A program made the translations under genes and the position numbers. 64,000 nucleotides of DNA from Marinomonas communis (GTDB lineage Bacteria > Pseudomonadota > Gammaproteobacteria > Pseudomonadales > Marinomonadaceae), in assembly GCF_004363305.1 (NCBI RefSeq), contig NZ_SNZA01000001.1:1143228-1207227 (forward strand), written 5' to 3'. The notes beneath the pieces are model-generated. The model was not told where the DNA came from. It saw only the letters and a list, made by a program, of their open reading frames with translations, and searched no databases. Numbering within the stretch: position 1 is the first letter of the stretch; each line of letters begins with the position of its first letter. This document shows positions 44,565 through 54,674 of this stretch, in pieces.

Positions 44565-47500
44565 ATGCCGTTTGATATTACATCCGAGCTCAACTCCCTA
44601 TACGAACACATTGATAAAGTAATCTTGTCACGACAGCACCCAGTGACAGGGCTATTTCCTGCAAGTACTAGTATCAATAATCATGGTGACTACACTGATG
44701 CCTGGGTGCGCGATAACGTCTACTCAATTCAAGCGGTTTGGGCTCTTTATCTGGCTTATAAACGTGCTTCAAACCCAAACAATCGCGCTCATGAATTGGA
44801 ATATGCGTGCATCAAAATGATGCGCGGTCTCTTGTTTGCCATGATGCGCCAGTCTCATAAAGTCGAGGTATTTAAAGACACCTTGGACCCCAAAGACGCT
44901 TTACACGCAAAGTACGATACGAAAACAGGCCTGGAAGTCGTCGCAGATGATGCTTGGGGACATTTACAGATTGACGCCACTAGCCTGTTTTTACTGACCC
45001 TTGCACAAATGACGAAGTCTGGCAGCTCGCTGATTTATTCTCGAGATGAATTCAACTTTATCCAAAACCTGATTTACTACATTTCCAGAACCTACCGCAC
45101 ACCAGACTTTGGGATTTGGGAGCGCGGAAATAAAGTTAACAACGGTAAAGCAGAGATAAACGCCAGCTCTGTTGGCATGGCAAAGGCCGCACTAGAAGCA
45201 TTAGATGGGCTCAACTTATTTGGAGAACAAGGTCCTGAATGGGCCGTTGTACACTCATTTGCTGACGCTGTCGCAAGAGCTGGCTCAGTACTCGAATCAT
45301 TACTACCAAAAGAATCACGCTCCAAAGAGGTAGATGGAGCCCTACTCAGCATCATTAGCTACCCAGCCTTTGCCGTAAATGATGAAAAACTTAAACGCCG
45401 AACACGCCAAGAAATCTTGGACAAGCTGGGAGGCAACTACGGCTGTAAGCGCTTCTTATTAGATGGACACCAAACCGTCTTGGAAGATCATAGTCGGATT
45501 TACTACGAATACGATGAATTGATTAACTTTGAGCACATTGAATCTGAATGGCCATTGTTCTTCACGTATTTGTATATTGATCGCCTCTTCGCAAGGGACT
45601 GGGAAGGCGCCAATTATTATCGCTATCGCCTAGAAAGCTTAATGGTTGAAAAAGACGGTGAGCAGCTCTTGCCCGAACTTTACTATGTGCCCGAAGAACA
45701 CATTTTGGAAGAAAAAGCCGCCCCAGGAAGCCAGCCTAGAAAACCAAATGACAACCTACCACTAGTTTGGGCACAAAGTTTGTATTTAGTCGGCCGTATG
45801 TTGGACGATGAGTTGATCACAACCGATGATCTAGACCCATTAGGTTTACATAAAAAACAGCATATCCATCGCAAAGTGAACATCTCCATGGTGGTGCTAG
45901 CTAAGAACAGCAAAATCAAACAGCAACTTATTGACGCAGGCTGCCTATGCCAAACGGTTGACGAAATTGCGCCGATACAAGCGATCAGTTCAGAGCAGTT
46001 AATTGAACTCTACCGAAACGTCGGAGCGTCTTCTGCACTGGGGCTAAGTGGACGCCCTAGCCGTGCCCTCAGCAGCTTAGCGAGCGCACAGCCTTTTGTT
46101 GTAAACGATCAAAAGTGTCTGTGTCTATCATGGTTCCAAAACGAAGATCGTGACTATCGCAAAACCGATCCCGCCCTTTTTGAACAACATATCCGCAACG
46201 AGCTATCCGTCCTGTCGGACAGCTGGTATTACCCGGCTAATGCCGTTTTCGCCATTCTGATTGACGAGGCATTAGCCGAAATGAAAGGGGCGTCTGATCT
46301 TTTTGAATTCATACGCAGCCTACAAAACAAAGAGCTCAGTGAGTTCCGAGTTATTCCACAATCGGCTAAAAATGCCTTCAAGTCAGGCAGTCGTCGCGTT
46401 ATGAATTTCACCATGCCAAACGGGCATGAATTGGGTGCTCAACTGCCAGTATATGAGTCACCTTGGCCAATTTCAGAAGCTCAAGACAATCAAGTCTACG
46501 ATTACAGCAGCTGGAGCATCAGTCAGCTTATTCAACATTTGCAGGAACAGCCTAGTCTAAGTGACGCAACAGAGATCCTTCTGCAGCTTGGTCGTCGCAA
46601 TGCACTACACGAGCATATACAGCAAACTGACGGCGATGATATCAGCATCAAAACCGTATTGGACTCGGTATACACCAATGCACTCATTCACCGAAATTGG
46701 TACTGCGCTCGTCAGCTATACTCACTCATGCTTAAGCCCACCACAGACATGGCTACGCATGCTGCTGAAATCACAGTTCGTCAACGGGTGCTAATACTTG
46801 GCAAACAGTCAGACAAACAAAACCACATCACGACTCCCCTACATCATAATGAAGTCTTTAAAGCCATAGCACAGAGCTCTGAGTCTTTGCTCGCTCAAGT
46901 GGTTTATCATGAGCTACTGGCCATCACAGGCACACTGATGAAAATTCATCCAGAGTACTTCGCTGGGGTGCGTACGATCCGCTTGCACAACCTCGGGCTG
47001 TTGTGCGCACATAAATTCACCGAAGAAGACGATGACAGCAAGATCGATGTCATTCAAATCTTAGCGTCAAAATCACCTATGTCTCTTTATGAAACATTAC
47101 GCAGTGTACTGGTTGAAAAACATAAAGAGTTCACTCATGTGGTAGCCAGTGTGCGATATAACCATCGACTGGATGCTAAAGATGGTCGATCTAAGGACAT
47201 CGATTGGTTTGACTGGCGGACAGGCCAAGGACTGATTACGAAATTGCCTGAAGCCATGCTGCTGCAACTATGGGATAGCCTGAATCAAACCAATCGCATT
47301 GTTTTTGGCGACCTACAAAGTAATACCGTGCTAGAGAGTAAGAGCACATTAAGCTCCATGACACCCGGGGAAGACACTTTTGCCTTGTTAATTGAGTCTC
47401 TGACATCAGACATTTCTCCCAGTTGGTATAAATGTCTGATCTTTGAGGGCCTCTATGCCTTTATTCAATTTTGTCAGAAACACCCCGAAGGCCACTTTAT

Positions 47501-47699
47501 AGAAGAAATTAATTTACCGGTTTTGGTTTCCAAAGCGGCACTAGATCATGTAAAACAGTATAAGAGTGACCACCCAGAGGTGGAAAACTATGACATGGCT
47601 CTGGATGAGTTTGCACAATTAACGCCGAACAAAGTGAATCATTACTTCAGTTGGGCCGTCACAAAATTACACAGTCAGCAGCGCCATGCGCTCAAATAA
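44565..47699 (+). CDS. phosphorylase-kinase alpha/beta-like GH15 protein
   Basis: A 1044-residue cytoplasmic protein resembling the regulatory alpha/beta subunits of animal phosphorylase b kinase. The N-terminal 420 residues are a GH15 glucoamylase-like domain with the family blocks DAWVRDNVYSIQAVWALYLA, DPKDALHAKYDTKTGLEVVA, DDAWGHLQIDATSLFLLTLA and DFGIWERGNKVNNGKAEINA. Conservation continues in SRSKEVDGALLSIISYPAFA and PLLPEL-like LLPELYYVPEEHI. The catalytic gamma kinase is not in the window. Bacterial homologues are known, mainly in cyanobacteria and proteobacteria, but are uncharacterised. It heads the glgB-glgX cluster, with glgB starting 21 bases later. It may hydrolyse an alpha-glucan or sense it to regulate glycogen breakdown. 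Confidence 0.88.
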   Translation: MPFDITSELNSLYEHIDKVILSRQHPVTGLFPASTSINNHGDYTDAWVRDNVYSIQAVWALYLAYKRASNPNNRAHELEYACIKMMRGLLFAMMRQSHKVEVFKDTLDPKDALHAKYDTKTGLEVVADDAWGHLQIDATSLFLLTLAQMTKSGSSLIYSRDEFNFIQNLIYYISRTYRTPDFGIWERGNKVNNGKAEINASSVGMAKAALEALDGLNLFGEQGPEWAVVHSFADAVARAGSVLESLLPKESRSKEVDGALLSIISYPAFAVNDEKLKRRTRQEILDKLGGNYGCKRFLLDGHQTVLEDHSRIYYEYDELINFEHIESEWPLFFTYLYIDRLFARDWEGANYYRYRLESLMVEKDGEQLLPELYYVPEEHILEEKAAPGSQPRKPNDNLPLVWAQSLYLVGRMLDDELITTDDLDPLGLHKKQHIHRKVNISMVVLAKNSKIKQQLIDAGCLCQTVDEIAPIQAISSEQLIELYRNVGASSALGLSGRPSRALSSLASAQPFVVNDQKCLCLSWFQNEDRDYRKTDPALFEQHIRNELSVLSDSWYYPANAVFAILIDEALAEMKGASDLFEFIRSLQNKELSEFRVIPQSAKNAFKSGSRRVMNFTMPNGHELGAQLPVYESPWPISEAQDNQVYDYSSWSISQLIQHLQEQPSLSDATEILLQLGRRNALHEHIQQTDGDDISIKTVLDSVYTNALIHRNWYCARQLYSLMLKPTTDMATHAAEITVRQRVLILGKQSDKQNHITTPLHHNEVFKAIAQSSESLLAQVVYHELLAITGTLMKIHPEYFAGVRTIRLHNLGLLCAHKFTEEDDDSKIDVIQILASKSPMSLYETLRSVLVEKHKEFTHVVASVRYNHRLDAKDGRSKDIDWFDWRTGQGLITKLPEAMLLQLWDSLNQTNRIVFGDLQSNTVLESKSTLSSMTPGEDTFALLIESLTSDISPSWYKCLIFEGLYAFIQFCQKHPEGHFIEEINLPVLVSKAALDHVKQYKSDHPEVENYDMALDEFAQLTPNKVNHYFSWAVTKLHSQQRHALK

Positions 47700-47720
47700 T
47701 TAGCTTGGTTGGAGATGTAA

Positions 47721-49889
47721 ATGGATCTTCTGAACGACGTCATCAACGCTCGATGTTCCGACCCTTTTAAGTGCCTAGGCTTAAAACCCAATGATAAAGG
47801 CGAATTAACGTTAACCGTTTGGCGTCCAGACGCGTCAAAAGTGGAAGTCATAGCCATCGACAGTGATGAGCTCATTGGTACTATGACCCAATCGGATACG
47901 GCTGGGGTATTCACCCTAGCATGGCCCAAAAACACTACTGAGCATCACTATCGGTTAACCATTCATTACGCGAACGAAAGCTATACCATCGTAGACCCTT
48001 ATCAATTTTCGTTTGCAACGTTTTCTGATCCTGAGCACCATCGTGCTGCTTTGTATAAAAAAGAAGGGGCCTTGCTTCGCTCTGCTCAAGTCAGCGAATC
48101 ACTTTCCATTTTAGGGACGCGATTTGCAGTTTATGCTCCAGCCGCACGCTCTGTATCAGTGGTCGGGGATTTTAATAATTGGGATGGTCGCTTACACCCT
48201 ATGTCTAGCAATGGGGACGGCGTATGGCGTCTATTCATTCCTGACGTGGTGGCTGGCGCTCGCTATAAATACGAGATTCGCGCATCCAATGGTGATGTAT
48301 TGCCTCACCGTACCGACCCTTTTGCTCAGACAATCGAGCAATTCCCATCATTTGCAAGCGTTGTTTGTGACCACAACTACCGTTGGCAAGACAGTGCTTG
48401 GACAAGCCGCAATGTAGAAGACGTTTACGAGCGTCCAATGTCGATTTATGAAGTACATTTAGGGTCTTGGCGCAAACATCATGATGGCAAACCTCTTTCC
48501 TATCTCGAGCTAATTGAACAACTTGTGCCTTACGTCACCGATATGGGATATACCCATGTCGAGCTATTACCTGTCATGGAATTCCCATTCGACGGTTCTT
48601 GGGGCTATCAGCCCATTGGCCTATTTGCTCCCACTTCCCGTTACGGCACAGCAGAAGAGTTTAAGCGCCTTGTCGACGCCTTCCACGAAGCAAACATCGG
48701 CGTCATTATGGATTGGGTACCGGCCCATTTCCCGACCGACAGCCATGGCTTGGCAAACTTTGATGGCTCTAAACAATACGAGTACCCAGATCCGAAAAAG
48801 GGCTGGCACACTGAATGGAATTCACTGATTTACGACTTTGGTAAAGAGCATGTCGTGGATTACCTAATTAGCAATGCTAATTATTGGTTGGAAGAGTTTC
48901 ATATCGATGGATTGCGAGTAGATGCTGTCGCCTCCATGTTATACCTTGATTACTCTCGCGAAGAAGGTGAATGGGTACCAAATGTCGATGGTGGCAATCA
49001 CAATTATGAAGCCATCGATTTTTTGCGAAAATTAAATGAAACCATTTACCTAAACCACCCTCGATGCTTTACCGTTGCGGAAGAATCAACGGCTTTCCCA
49101 GGCGTTTCCAAACCAACCTATATGAATGGGCTGGGCTTCGGCTTCAAATGGAATATGGGGTGGATGAATGACAGCTTAAATTACATCAGTAAAGACCCCA
49201 TCTACCGCCAATACCATCAGGGTAATCTAACGTTCTCAATGGTTTATGCCTTTGACGAGCAGTTTATCTTGCCAATATCACATGATGAAGTGGTACACGG
49301 TAAGGGATCCATGATTGCTAAAATGCCTGGGGACGCTTGGCAAAAGTTCGCCAATTTAAGAGCTTTTACCAGCTACATGTACTTTCATCCTGGCAAGAAG
49401 CTTAACTTTATGGGCAATGAACTGGCACAAGGCCAAGAATGGAGTCATGAACGTTCTCTTGACTGGCATTTGCTAGATGTTGATTTTCATTTGGGCCAAC
49501 AACGGGTCACAAAATCACTCAATCACCTCTATCGTAACGAGCCTGCATTACATTTGGACCACTCCCCTTCAGGTTTTGAATGGATTAGTCATGATGACAG
49601 CACCAACTCAACTTTAGCGTTTGTTCGACGAGCTAAAGAGTCCGCTGAGCATCTCATCGTGCTGGTTAATTTCACACCAACGCCACATGGTGATTACAAG
49701 ATTGGTACCCCTCAAACGGGCCGTTATGAATTGGTGTTTAACTCCGATGAGAATCAATATACCGGGAGCGGTTACCCTATCCATAGCAGCTATACAACAA
49801 GCTCAGAAGCTAGCCATGGTCGGGGGCAAAGTATCAAGGTTCAGCTACCACCATTGAGTGTGATTGCGCTCAAATGGTTTGACAAATAA
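47721..49889 (+). CDS. glgB: 1,4-alpha-glucan branching enzyme
   Basis: GlgB introduces alpha-1,6 branches into glycogen. The 722-residue protein has an N1 domain (about 15-105), a CBM48 domain with RFAVYAPAARSVSVVGDFNN, and the GH13 barrel with catalytic Asp near 399 (DGLRVDAVASMLYLDYSR), Glu near 452 (VAEESTAFPGV) and the substrate Asp near 519 (SHDEVVHG), then the C-terminal beta domain. It is 21 bases downstream of the phosphorylase-kinase-like gene and 22 bases before glgX. Confidence 0.96.
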   Translation: MDLLNDVINARCSDPFKCLGLKPNDKGELTLTVWRPDASKVEVIAIDSDELIGTMTQSDTAGVFTLAWPKNTTEHHYRLTIHYANESYTIVDPYQFSFATFSDPEHHRAALYKKEGALLRSAQVSESLSILGTRFAVYAPAARSVSVVGDFNNWDGRLHPMSSNGDGVWRLFIPDVVAGARYKYEIRASNGDVLPHRTDPFAQTIEQFPSFASVVCDHNYRWQDSAWTSRNVEDVYERPMSIYEVHLGSWRKHHDGKPLSYLELIEQLVPYVTDMGYTHVELLPVMEFPFDGSWGYQPIGLFAPTSRYGTAEEFKRLVDAFHEANIGVIMDWVPAHFPTDSHGLANFDGSKQYEYPDPKKGWHTEWNSLIYDFGKEHVVDYLISNANYWLEEFHIDGLRVDAVASMLYLDYSREEGEWVPNVDGGNHNYEAIDFLRKLNETIYLNHPRCFTVAEESTAFPGVSKPTYMNGLGFGFKWNMGWMNDSLNYISKDPIYRQYHQGNLTFSMVYAFDEQFILPISHDEVVHGKGSMIAKMPGDAWQKFANLRAFTSYMYFHPGKKLNFMGNELAQGQEWSHERSLDWHLLDVDFHLGQQRVTKSLNHLYRNEPALHLDHSPSGFEWISHDDSTNSTLAFVRRAKESAEHLIVLVNFTPTPHGDYKIGTPQTGRYELVFNSDENQYTGSGYPIHSSYTTSSEASHGRGQSIKVQLPPLSVIALKWFDK

Positions 49890-49911
49890 ACACCAAAGAG
49901 AGGATTGAAGC

Positions 49912-51945
49912 ATGGCAACTAGTTGGCAGATACGCAGTGGTACGCCCCTACCTCTGGGCGCGACTCCGACTGACTATGGTGTCAACTTTGCTGTCTTTTC
50001 AGAGCATGCAACCAAGCTTTACTTGTGCCTTTACTCCGATGCAGGAGAAGAGCTAACCAGACTGCCTTTTCCCAATAAACAGCGAGGAATCTGGCACATG
50101 GAAGTGGCGGACTTAAAGGTCGGTCAGCATTATGCGTTCAGAGCCGACGGTCCATTTGACCCTGAGCAAATGCATTTCTTTAATCCTCATAAACTGTTAA
50201 TTGACCCGTACGCGAAACGTTTGAGTGAGCGCTTAGTATTCCACGAAGAACAAGTCACTCAACAAGAAGATGGCACCCTAGATAACCGCGACTCAGGTAA
50301 TGTGGTACCAAAATCTATTGTTTCTCATATCACTCCTTTAGAGCATAAACGCCCTAAGAGCCCAGAAACCTATCAGAGATCTTTATACGAATTACATATT
50401 AAAGGCTTCTCGCAACAATTGGACATTGATCCGGCTCTTCAAGGCACCTATATGGGAACCTGTAGCGCCCCAGCTATAGAGCATCTGCAACAGCTTGGTA
50501 TCACCACCATTCAGTTAATGCCTTGTTTTGCGTTTGCTGATGAGGTACATCTGCAACAAAAGGGATTGTCAAATTACTGGGGTTACAATCCCATTAACTT
50601 CTTTACTCCGGATCATCGCTACGCCATAGAAGATCCCGTGACCGAGTTTCAAGCCATGATCGCGACATTCCATGCGGCAGGGTTTGAAGTGATTCTTGAC
50701 GTGGTCTACAACCACACTGCTGAAAGTGAGCTGCGACATGGCACAACGTGTTACAGAGGTCTAGATAACGCGGTCTATTATCGTCACCAAAACGGTATGT
50801 ATTTGAACTACACAGGATGCGGTAACTGTGTAAACACTTATCACCCAGCCAGCGTCAGACTGATCTGCGACAGCATGCGGCATTGGGTGGAAATACTTGG
50901 TGTAGATGGTTTTCGTTTTGATTTAGGCGTTGATTTAGGGCGCGAGCAGCACGATTTCTCAGCTACAGCTCCCCTACTTCAAGCGATCTTACAAGACCCT
51001 ATATTGAGTCAGACAACATTAGTTATGGAACCATGGGATATTGGCCCAAATGGCTACCAAGTAGGTCATTTCCCAAGAGGGTTTCTAGAATGTAATGACA
51101 AGTATCGTGATACCGTGAGACGTTTTTGGCGTGGAGATACACACACTATTCCAGAATTCGCAACACGCTTAATGGGGTCTCGAGATGTGTTCCACAAAGG
51201 CCACAAATGCGCCCTACACTCGGTGAACTACATTACTTATCACGATGGTTATACACTAAAAGACTTAGTGTCTTATCATCGCCGTCATAACTTGGCTAAT
51301 CTTGAGGGCAACCGCGATGGCCATACTGATAACATCAGTCAAAACTTTGGTCTAGAAGGCGAAACGGACGACTTACGCATCCAACAAGCTCGTATCAATC
51401 AACAGAAGTGCTTTCTTGCCACCCTATTTTTTAGCCAAGGTACGCCACACTTATTAGGCGGTGATGAACTATCTCATTCACAGCTAGGTAACAACAATGC
51501 TTATTGCCAAGACAACGAGACCACATGGCTAAAATGGCCAAAAGAGAACAGTGAATCTGATTTCAGTCACGTCATTTCTGAATTGATTACGCTACGACAG
51601 CGGTTTCCAATTTTAGCCGAGGCATTTCTACCTGACGACCCTCTTTACCAACATAAGCAAAGTGATGAAGTATCTTGGTTCAATGAGTTTGGTCATCCTA
51701 TGTCAGGCAGTGACTGGGATGATCCTGAACGTGATTTTATTGCATTACAATTAATAGAGTCACAAAGCCAAACCAGACTTTGGCTCGCTTTTTATCGGGA
51801 GGACCTCTCCCTCACCGTGATACCGCCTAATAGCTCTCACATTAAAAGCGTGCTATTTTCCACGGATGAAACAATTCAACTGCCAAATAATAGTGTTGAA
51901 TTCACAAGACGCTCAGTCCTATTGGTCGAGTTGTTGAATGACTAA
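49912..51945 (+). CDS. glgX: glycogen debranching enzyme (isoamylase type)
   Basis: GlgX cleaves alpha-1,6 branches left after phosphorylase trims glycogen. The 677-residue protein has an N-terminal CBM48-like domain (GTPLPLGATPTDYGVNFAVF), the GH13 barrel with VVYNHTAE, the nucleophile Asp in GFRFDLGVDLGR (about residue 333), Glu in VMEPWDIG (about 372) and YHDGYTLKDLVSYHRRHN. A SD (AGAGAGGATT) is close to the ATG. It is the third gene of the cluster; no glgA, glgC or glgP is present. Confidence 0.94.
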   Translation: MATSWQIRSGTPLPLGATPTDYGVNFAVFSEHATKLYLCLYSDAGEELTRLPFPNKQRGIWHMEVADLKVGQHYAFRADGPFDPEQMHFFNPHKLLIDPYAKRLSERLVFHEEQVTQQEDGTLDNRDSGNVVPKSIVSHITPLEHKRPKSPETYQRSLYELHIKGFSQQLDIDPALQGTYMGTCSAPAIEHLQQLGITTIQLMPCFAFADEVHLQQKGLSNYWGYNPINFFTPDHRYAIEDPVTEFQAMIATFHAAGFEVILDVVYNHTAESELRHGTTCYRGLDNAVYYRHQNGMYLNYTGCGNCVNTYHPASVRLICDSMRHWVEILGVDGFRFDLGVDLGREQHDFSATAPLLQAILQDPILSQTTLVMEPWDIGPNGYQVGHFPRGFLECNDKYRDTVRRFWRGDTHTIPEFATRLMGSRDVFHKGHKCALHSVNYITYHDGYTLKDLVSYHRRHNLANLEGNRDGHTDNISQNFGLEGETDDLRIQQARINQQKCFLATLFFSQGTPHLLGGDELSHSQLGNNNAYCQDNETTWLKWPKENSESDFSHVISELITLRQRFPILAEAFLPDDPLYQHKQSDEVSWFNEFGHPMSGSDWDDPERDFIALQLIESQSQTRLWLAFYREDLSLTVIPPNSSHIKSVLFSTDETIQLPNNSVEFTRRSVLLVELLND

Positions 51946-51999
51946 ATTTATTAATCTAATCAATAACGGGATGTGAGAGTGCGTAATGGAGAGAATTGA

Positions 52000-53271
52000 G
52001 TGGCAGATGTAACCGTACCTGACTTTAAAACCCTTGATAACAAAAAGCCTGATAGCCGAGAATCGGTTGCACATAAAAGAGTTCTAATCGTAGAAGACAT
52101 CGGTGAAATGCGGCTGATGTTGAAATCGCTTATGAGCAACCTAGGATATTCTAAAATTGATATAGAGCCCTCTGGCCAAGCAGCCCTTAAGCGCATTCTG
52201 GAAGGCCGCTATGATATCGTTTTGTCTGATTTCAACCTAGGCGGCAGCGTTGATGGTCAGCAGCTTCTTGAAGTCACCCGTAAAACTTATGCACTGGATC
52301 ACTCAACGATTTTCATGATGATCACTGCAGATACAGCCTACGAGGCAGTCGTCAGTGTACTGGAATATCAACCTGACAGCTATTTAGTCAAGCCATTTCC
52401 CCCAGAAGCATTCATGCGTCGTTTAGGACGTGTCATCCAGCAAAAAAAATCTTTCCATAACCTTAACACTTGTCGTATCAATGGCGATTGGGACCAGGTT
52501 ATTGAAGAAGCCAAATACATTATGAGCAAGCATGCCCCTTACGCTAGCTTATGCCTTAAGTCTATTGGTGAAGCACTTTACGCTAAGGGTGAATACAAGC
52601 AGGCCAAAACACACTACATGCTCATTACGCAAAAGCATAAAAACCTCGCTTGGGCATATTTTGGTATCGCGCAGTGCGAAATGGCGTTAGGCTCTTACGC
52701 AGGTGCAGCAAAAAATCTCGAAACGACGATAAGCCTGAGCCGTCATTTCTTATCAGCTTATGACCTTCTTGCCGATGCACACGAAAAACTAGACAACCTC
52801 AGCGAAGCACAAAGTGCGTTACGCTTAGTACTGGAAGTCTCTCCGAGATCCCCCGAGCGCAGTAAGCGTATGGGTGATATTAGCGCTAAACTTAGAGATT
52901 GGGCCGCAGCAGAGCAAGCCTATGCGCGAGTCATCCGTTTAAGCCGTGATACTGTCAACGAGACCGTAGACATGTACTATGATCACCTGCAAGCCATCAC
53001 CAATTTGATCGCATCAGGTCATGAAGGCAATAAAACATTGAATGAGAAGTTCAAACGCTCTCTCACTAGGTTACGGATCATAGGCAAAGCCAGCCCTGTG
53101 GCAGTCACAAACTCTTTCCGAATAGAGGTTCAGCAATATGTCACTCGCAATCACCTTGGTGAAGCAATAAAAACCTGGCAAAACTGGCATCGCCTTATTA
53201 CACAGGGGAAAGCTTCTCCTCTGACTGAAGCCCAAGAATATACTCTTAAAAAACGACTCGGCCTCGTTTAA
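52000..53271 (+). CDS. response regulator with C-terminal TPR region
   Basis: A 423-residue protein starting at a GTG with a GGAGAG ribosome binding site. An N-terminal receiver domain (about 20-145) has the phosphoacceptor Asp77 in VLSDFNLGGSVDG and the Lys in YLVKPFPPEAF. The remainder is a run of TPR helices (for example HKNLAWAYFGIAQCEMALGS, LLADAHEKLDNLSEAQSALR and WAAAEQAYARVIRLSR). There is no DNA-binding or enzymatic output domain, so the output is presumably protein-protein interaction. It is 54 bases after glgX and 11 bases before srkA. Confidence 0.85.
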   Translation: MADVTVPDFKTLDNKKPDSRESVAHKRVLIVEDIGEMRLMLKSLMSNLGYSKIDIEPSGQAALKRILEGRYDIVLSDFNLGGSVDGQQLLEVTRKTYALDHSTIFMMITADTAYEAVVSVLEYQPDSYLVKPFPPEAFMRRLGRVIQQKKSFHNLNTCRINGDWDQVIEEAKYIMSKHAPYASLCLKSIGEALYAKGEYKQAKTHYMLITQKHKNLAWAYFGIAQCEMALGSYAGAAKNLETTISLSRHFLSAYDLLADAHEKLDNLSEAQSALRLVLEVSPRSPERSKRMGDISAKLRDWAAAEQAYARVIRLSRDTVNETVDMYYDHLQAITNLIASGHEGNKTLNEKFKRSLTRLRIIGKASPVAVTNSFRIEVQQYVTRNHLGEAIKTWQNWHRLITQGKASPLTEAQEYTLKKRLGLV

Positions 53272-53282
53272 ACTCAATCAGA

Positions 53283-54266
53283 ATGAACACCACATTGAAT
53301 CACTCAGATCATCCGTATAGCGACTTATTACCTGACATTGTTATGGATGCGGTGGAAGCACAAGGCTTCTACTGCGACCATCGCTTATACCCTCTTAACA
53401 GCTATGAAAACCGCGTTTACCAAGTAGGTGTTGAAGACCGTACGCCATTAATTGCAAAGTTTTATCGACCCGGTCGTTGGCAACAAGATCAAATCCAAGC
53501 TGAGCACGATGCATTATTGCAGCTAAAAGAAGCTGGAGTCTCCGTGGCGGCGCCCATTGTCGTCAATGATCAGACACTCTTTCACCACAATGGCTTTGAT
53601 TACTCCCTCACCAACAAATTGATCGGGGATGTGCCTGAAGCGGGCAACCTTGATCATCTCTACCAAATAGGTGAATTAATCGGGGCCATACACAAGGCAT
53701 CAACAAGCTGGTCATTGCCAGAAAGACCTTATGCATCAAACCTGTCACGCATTGAGCGAGCAAGCCAGCAACTCCTGAAAGACTCTTGTTTCCCAACATC
53801 ATTGCAAACAGAGTATGTGAAAACAATTGAGCAATTGCTGCTTGCGTCAAAGCAAACCGTAGAAAGGTCCAATCAAAACAATGTTCGCTTCATTCATGGG
53901 GATTGCCATCGTAGCAACCTGATTTTAAGCGAAGGTTTGATGACAGCCCTGGATTTTGATGACTGTCGTATGGGATATGCAGTTCAAGATATTTGGATGC
54001 ACCTTAGCGACGCCAATGAACGCCAAGCACAACTCAGTGAACTCATTGAAGGTTACGAGAGCTTTTGCGCATTTGATACACGGGAACTGGATCTAATCGA
54101 TGTTCTCATTGCCGAAAGAACGATTGTATACACCGCTTGGATAGCAGAACGCTGGAGCGACCCAGCATTCCCGAAACTGTTTCCACACTTTACTGGCAAA
54201 GCCTACTGGGAACAGCATCTCGCAGACTTAAATAGGATCTTAGATGACTGGGGAAACTGGCGCTAA
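53283..54266 (+). CDS. srkA: stress response kinase A (RdoA/YihE)
   Basis: A 327-residue APH-fold Ser/Thr protein kinase of the YihE/SrkA family, linked in enteric bacteria to Cpx envelope stress and protection against toxin-mediated death. It has SYENRVYQVGVEDRTPLIAK with the ATP-binding Lys, the catalytic loop RFIHGDCHRSNLI near residues 203-212 and the metal Asp in LDFDDC. It lies 11 bases after the REC-TPR gene and overlaps the convergent VOC gene by 4 bases. Confidence 0.9.
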   Translation: MNTTLNHSDHPYSDLLPDIVMDAVEAQGFYCDHRLYPLNSYENRVYQVGVEDRTPLIAKFYRPGRWQQDQIQAEHDALLQLKEAGVSVAAPIVVNDQTLFHHNGFDYSLTNKLIGDVPEAGNLDHLYQIGELIGAIHKASTSWSLPERPYASNLSRIERASQQLLKDSCFPTSLQTEYVKTIEQLLLASKQTVERSNQNNVRFIHGDCHRSNLILSEGLMTALDFDDCRMGYAVQDIWMHLSDANERQAQLSELIEGYESFCAFDTRELDLIDVLIAERTIVYTAWIAERWSDPAFPKLFPHFTGKAYWEQHLADLNRILDDWGNWR

Positions 54267-54631
54267 TCATCTTGTTTAAGGCTTTTTACCGCAATCAAAT
54301 TACGATCAAGGTCATGCATTAAAAACATCACAAACGTACCTTGATCTTTTGGTGGCTCCAGCAGCTCAACTTGTAACGACTGGAAATGCTCGGACAGAGT
54401 TTCTGGGGGTAGTATCGTTAACAGCACAATGTGCGATGCTCCCTCTAAGGCATGGTGTCTAAGTTCTTCACCAATGCTTTGCAGCCATATTGTTTGCTCT
54501 TCGAAACGCACACCTTTGCAGCTGCCCTCTGTGATCGGCTCCATGTTAAATACAGTCTTGTAAAATGCCTGTGATCGAACCACATCCGAGACAGTTAACA
54601 CCATGCCATCAAATCGTTTAATCATTGCCAA
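54263..54631 (-). CDS. VOC (glyoxalase/bleomycin-resistance) family protein
   Basis: A 122-residue vicinal-oxygen-chelate protein: it begins IKRFDGMVLTVSDVVRSQAF, YKTVFNMEPIT, and ends with FLMHDLDRNLIAV, the usual metal-site strand of the second betaalphabetabetabeta module. Proteins of this size dimerise to form the metal site. The substrate is unknown. It ends convergent with srkA and lies downstream of the GIY-YIG gene on the same strand. Confidence 0.75.
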   Translation of the reverse strand: MAMIKRFDGMVLTVSDVVRSQAFYKTVFNMEPITEGSCKGVRFEEQTIWLQSIGEELRHHALEGASHIVLLTILPPETLSEHFQSLQVELLEPPKDQGTFVMFLMHDLDRNLIAVKSLKQDD

Positions 54632-54674
54632 TCCCTTTACTTTCGCTTAATCAGGATTTCCTCTATCACCTAAC

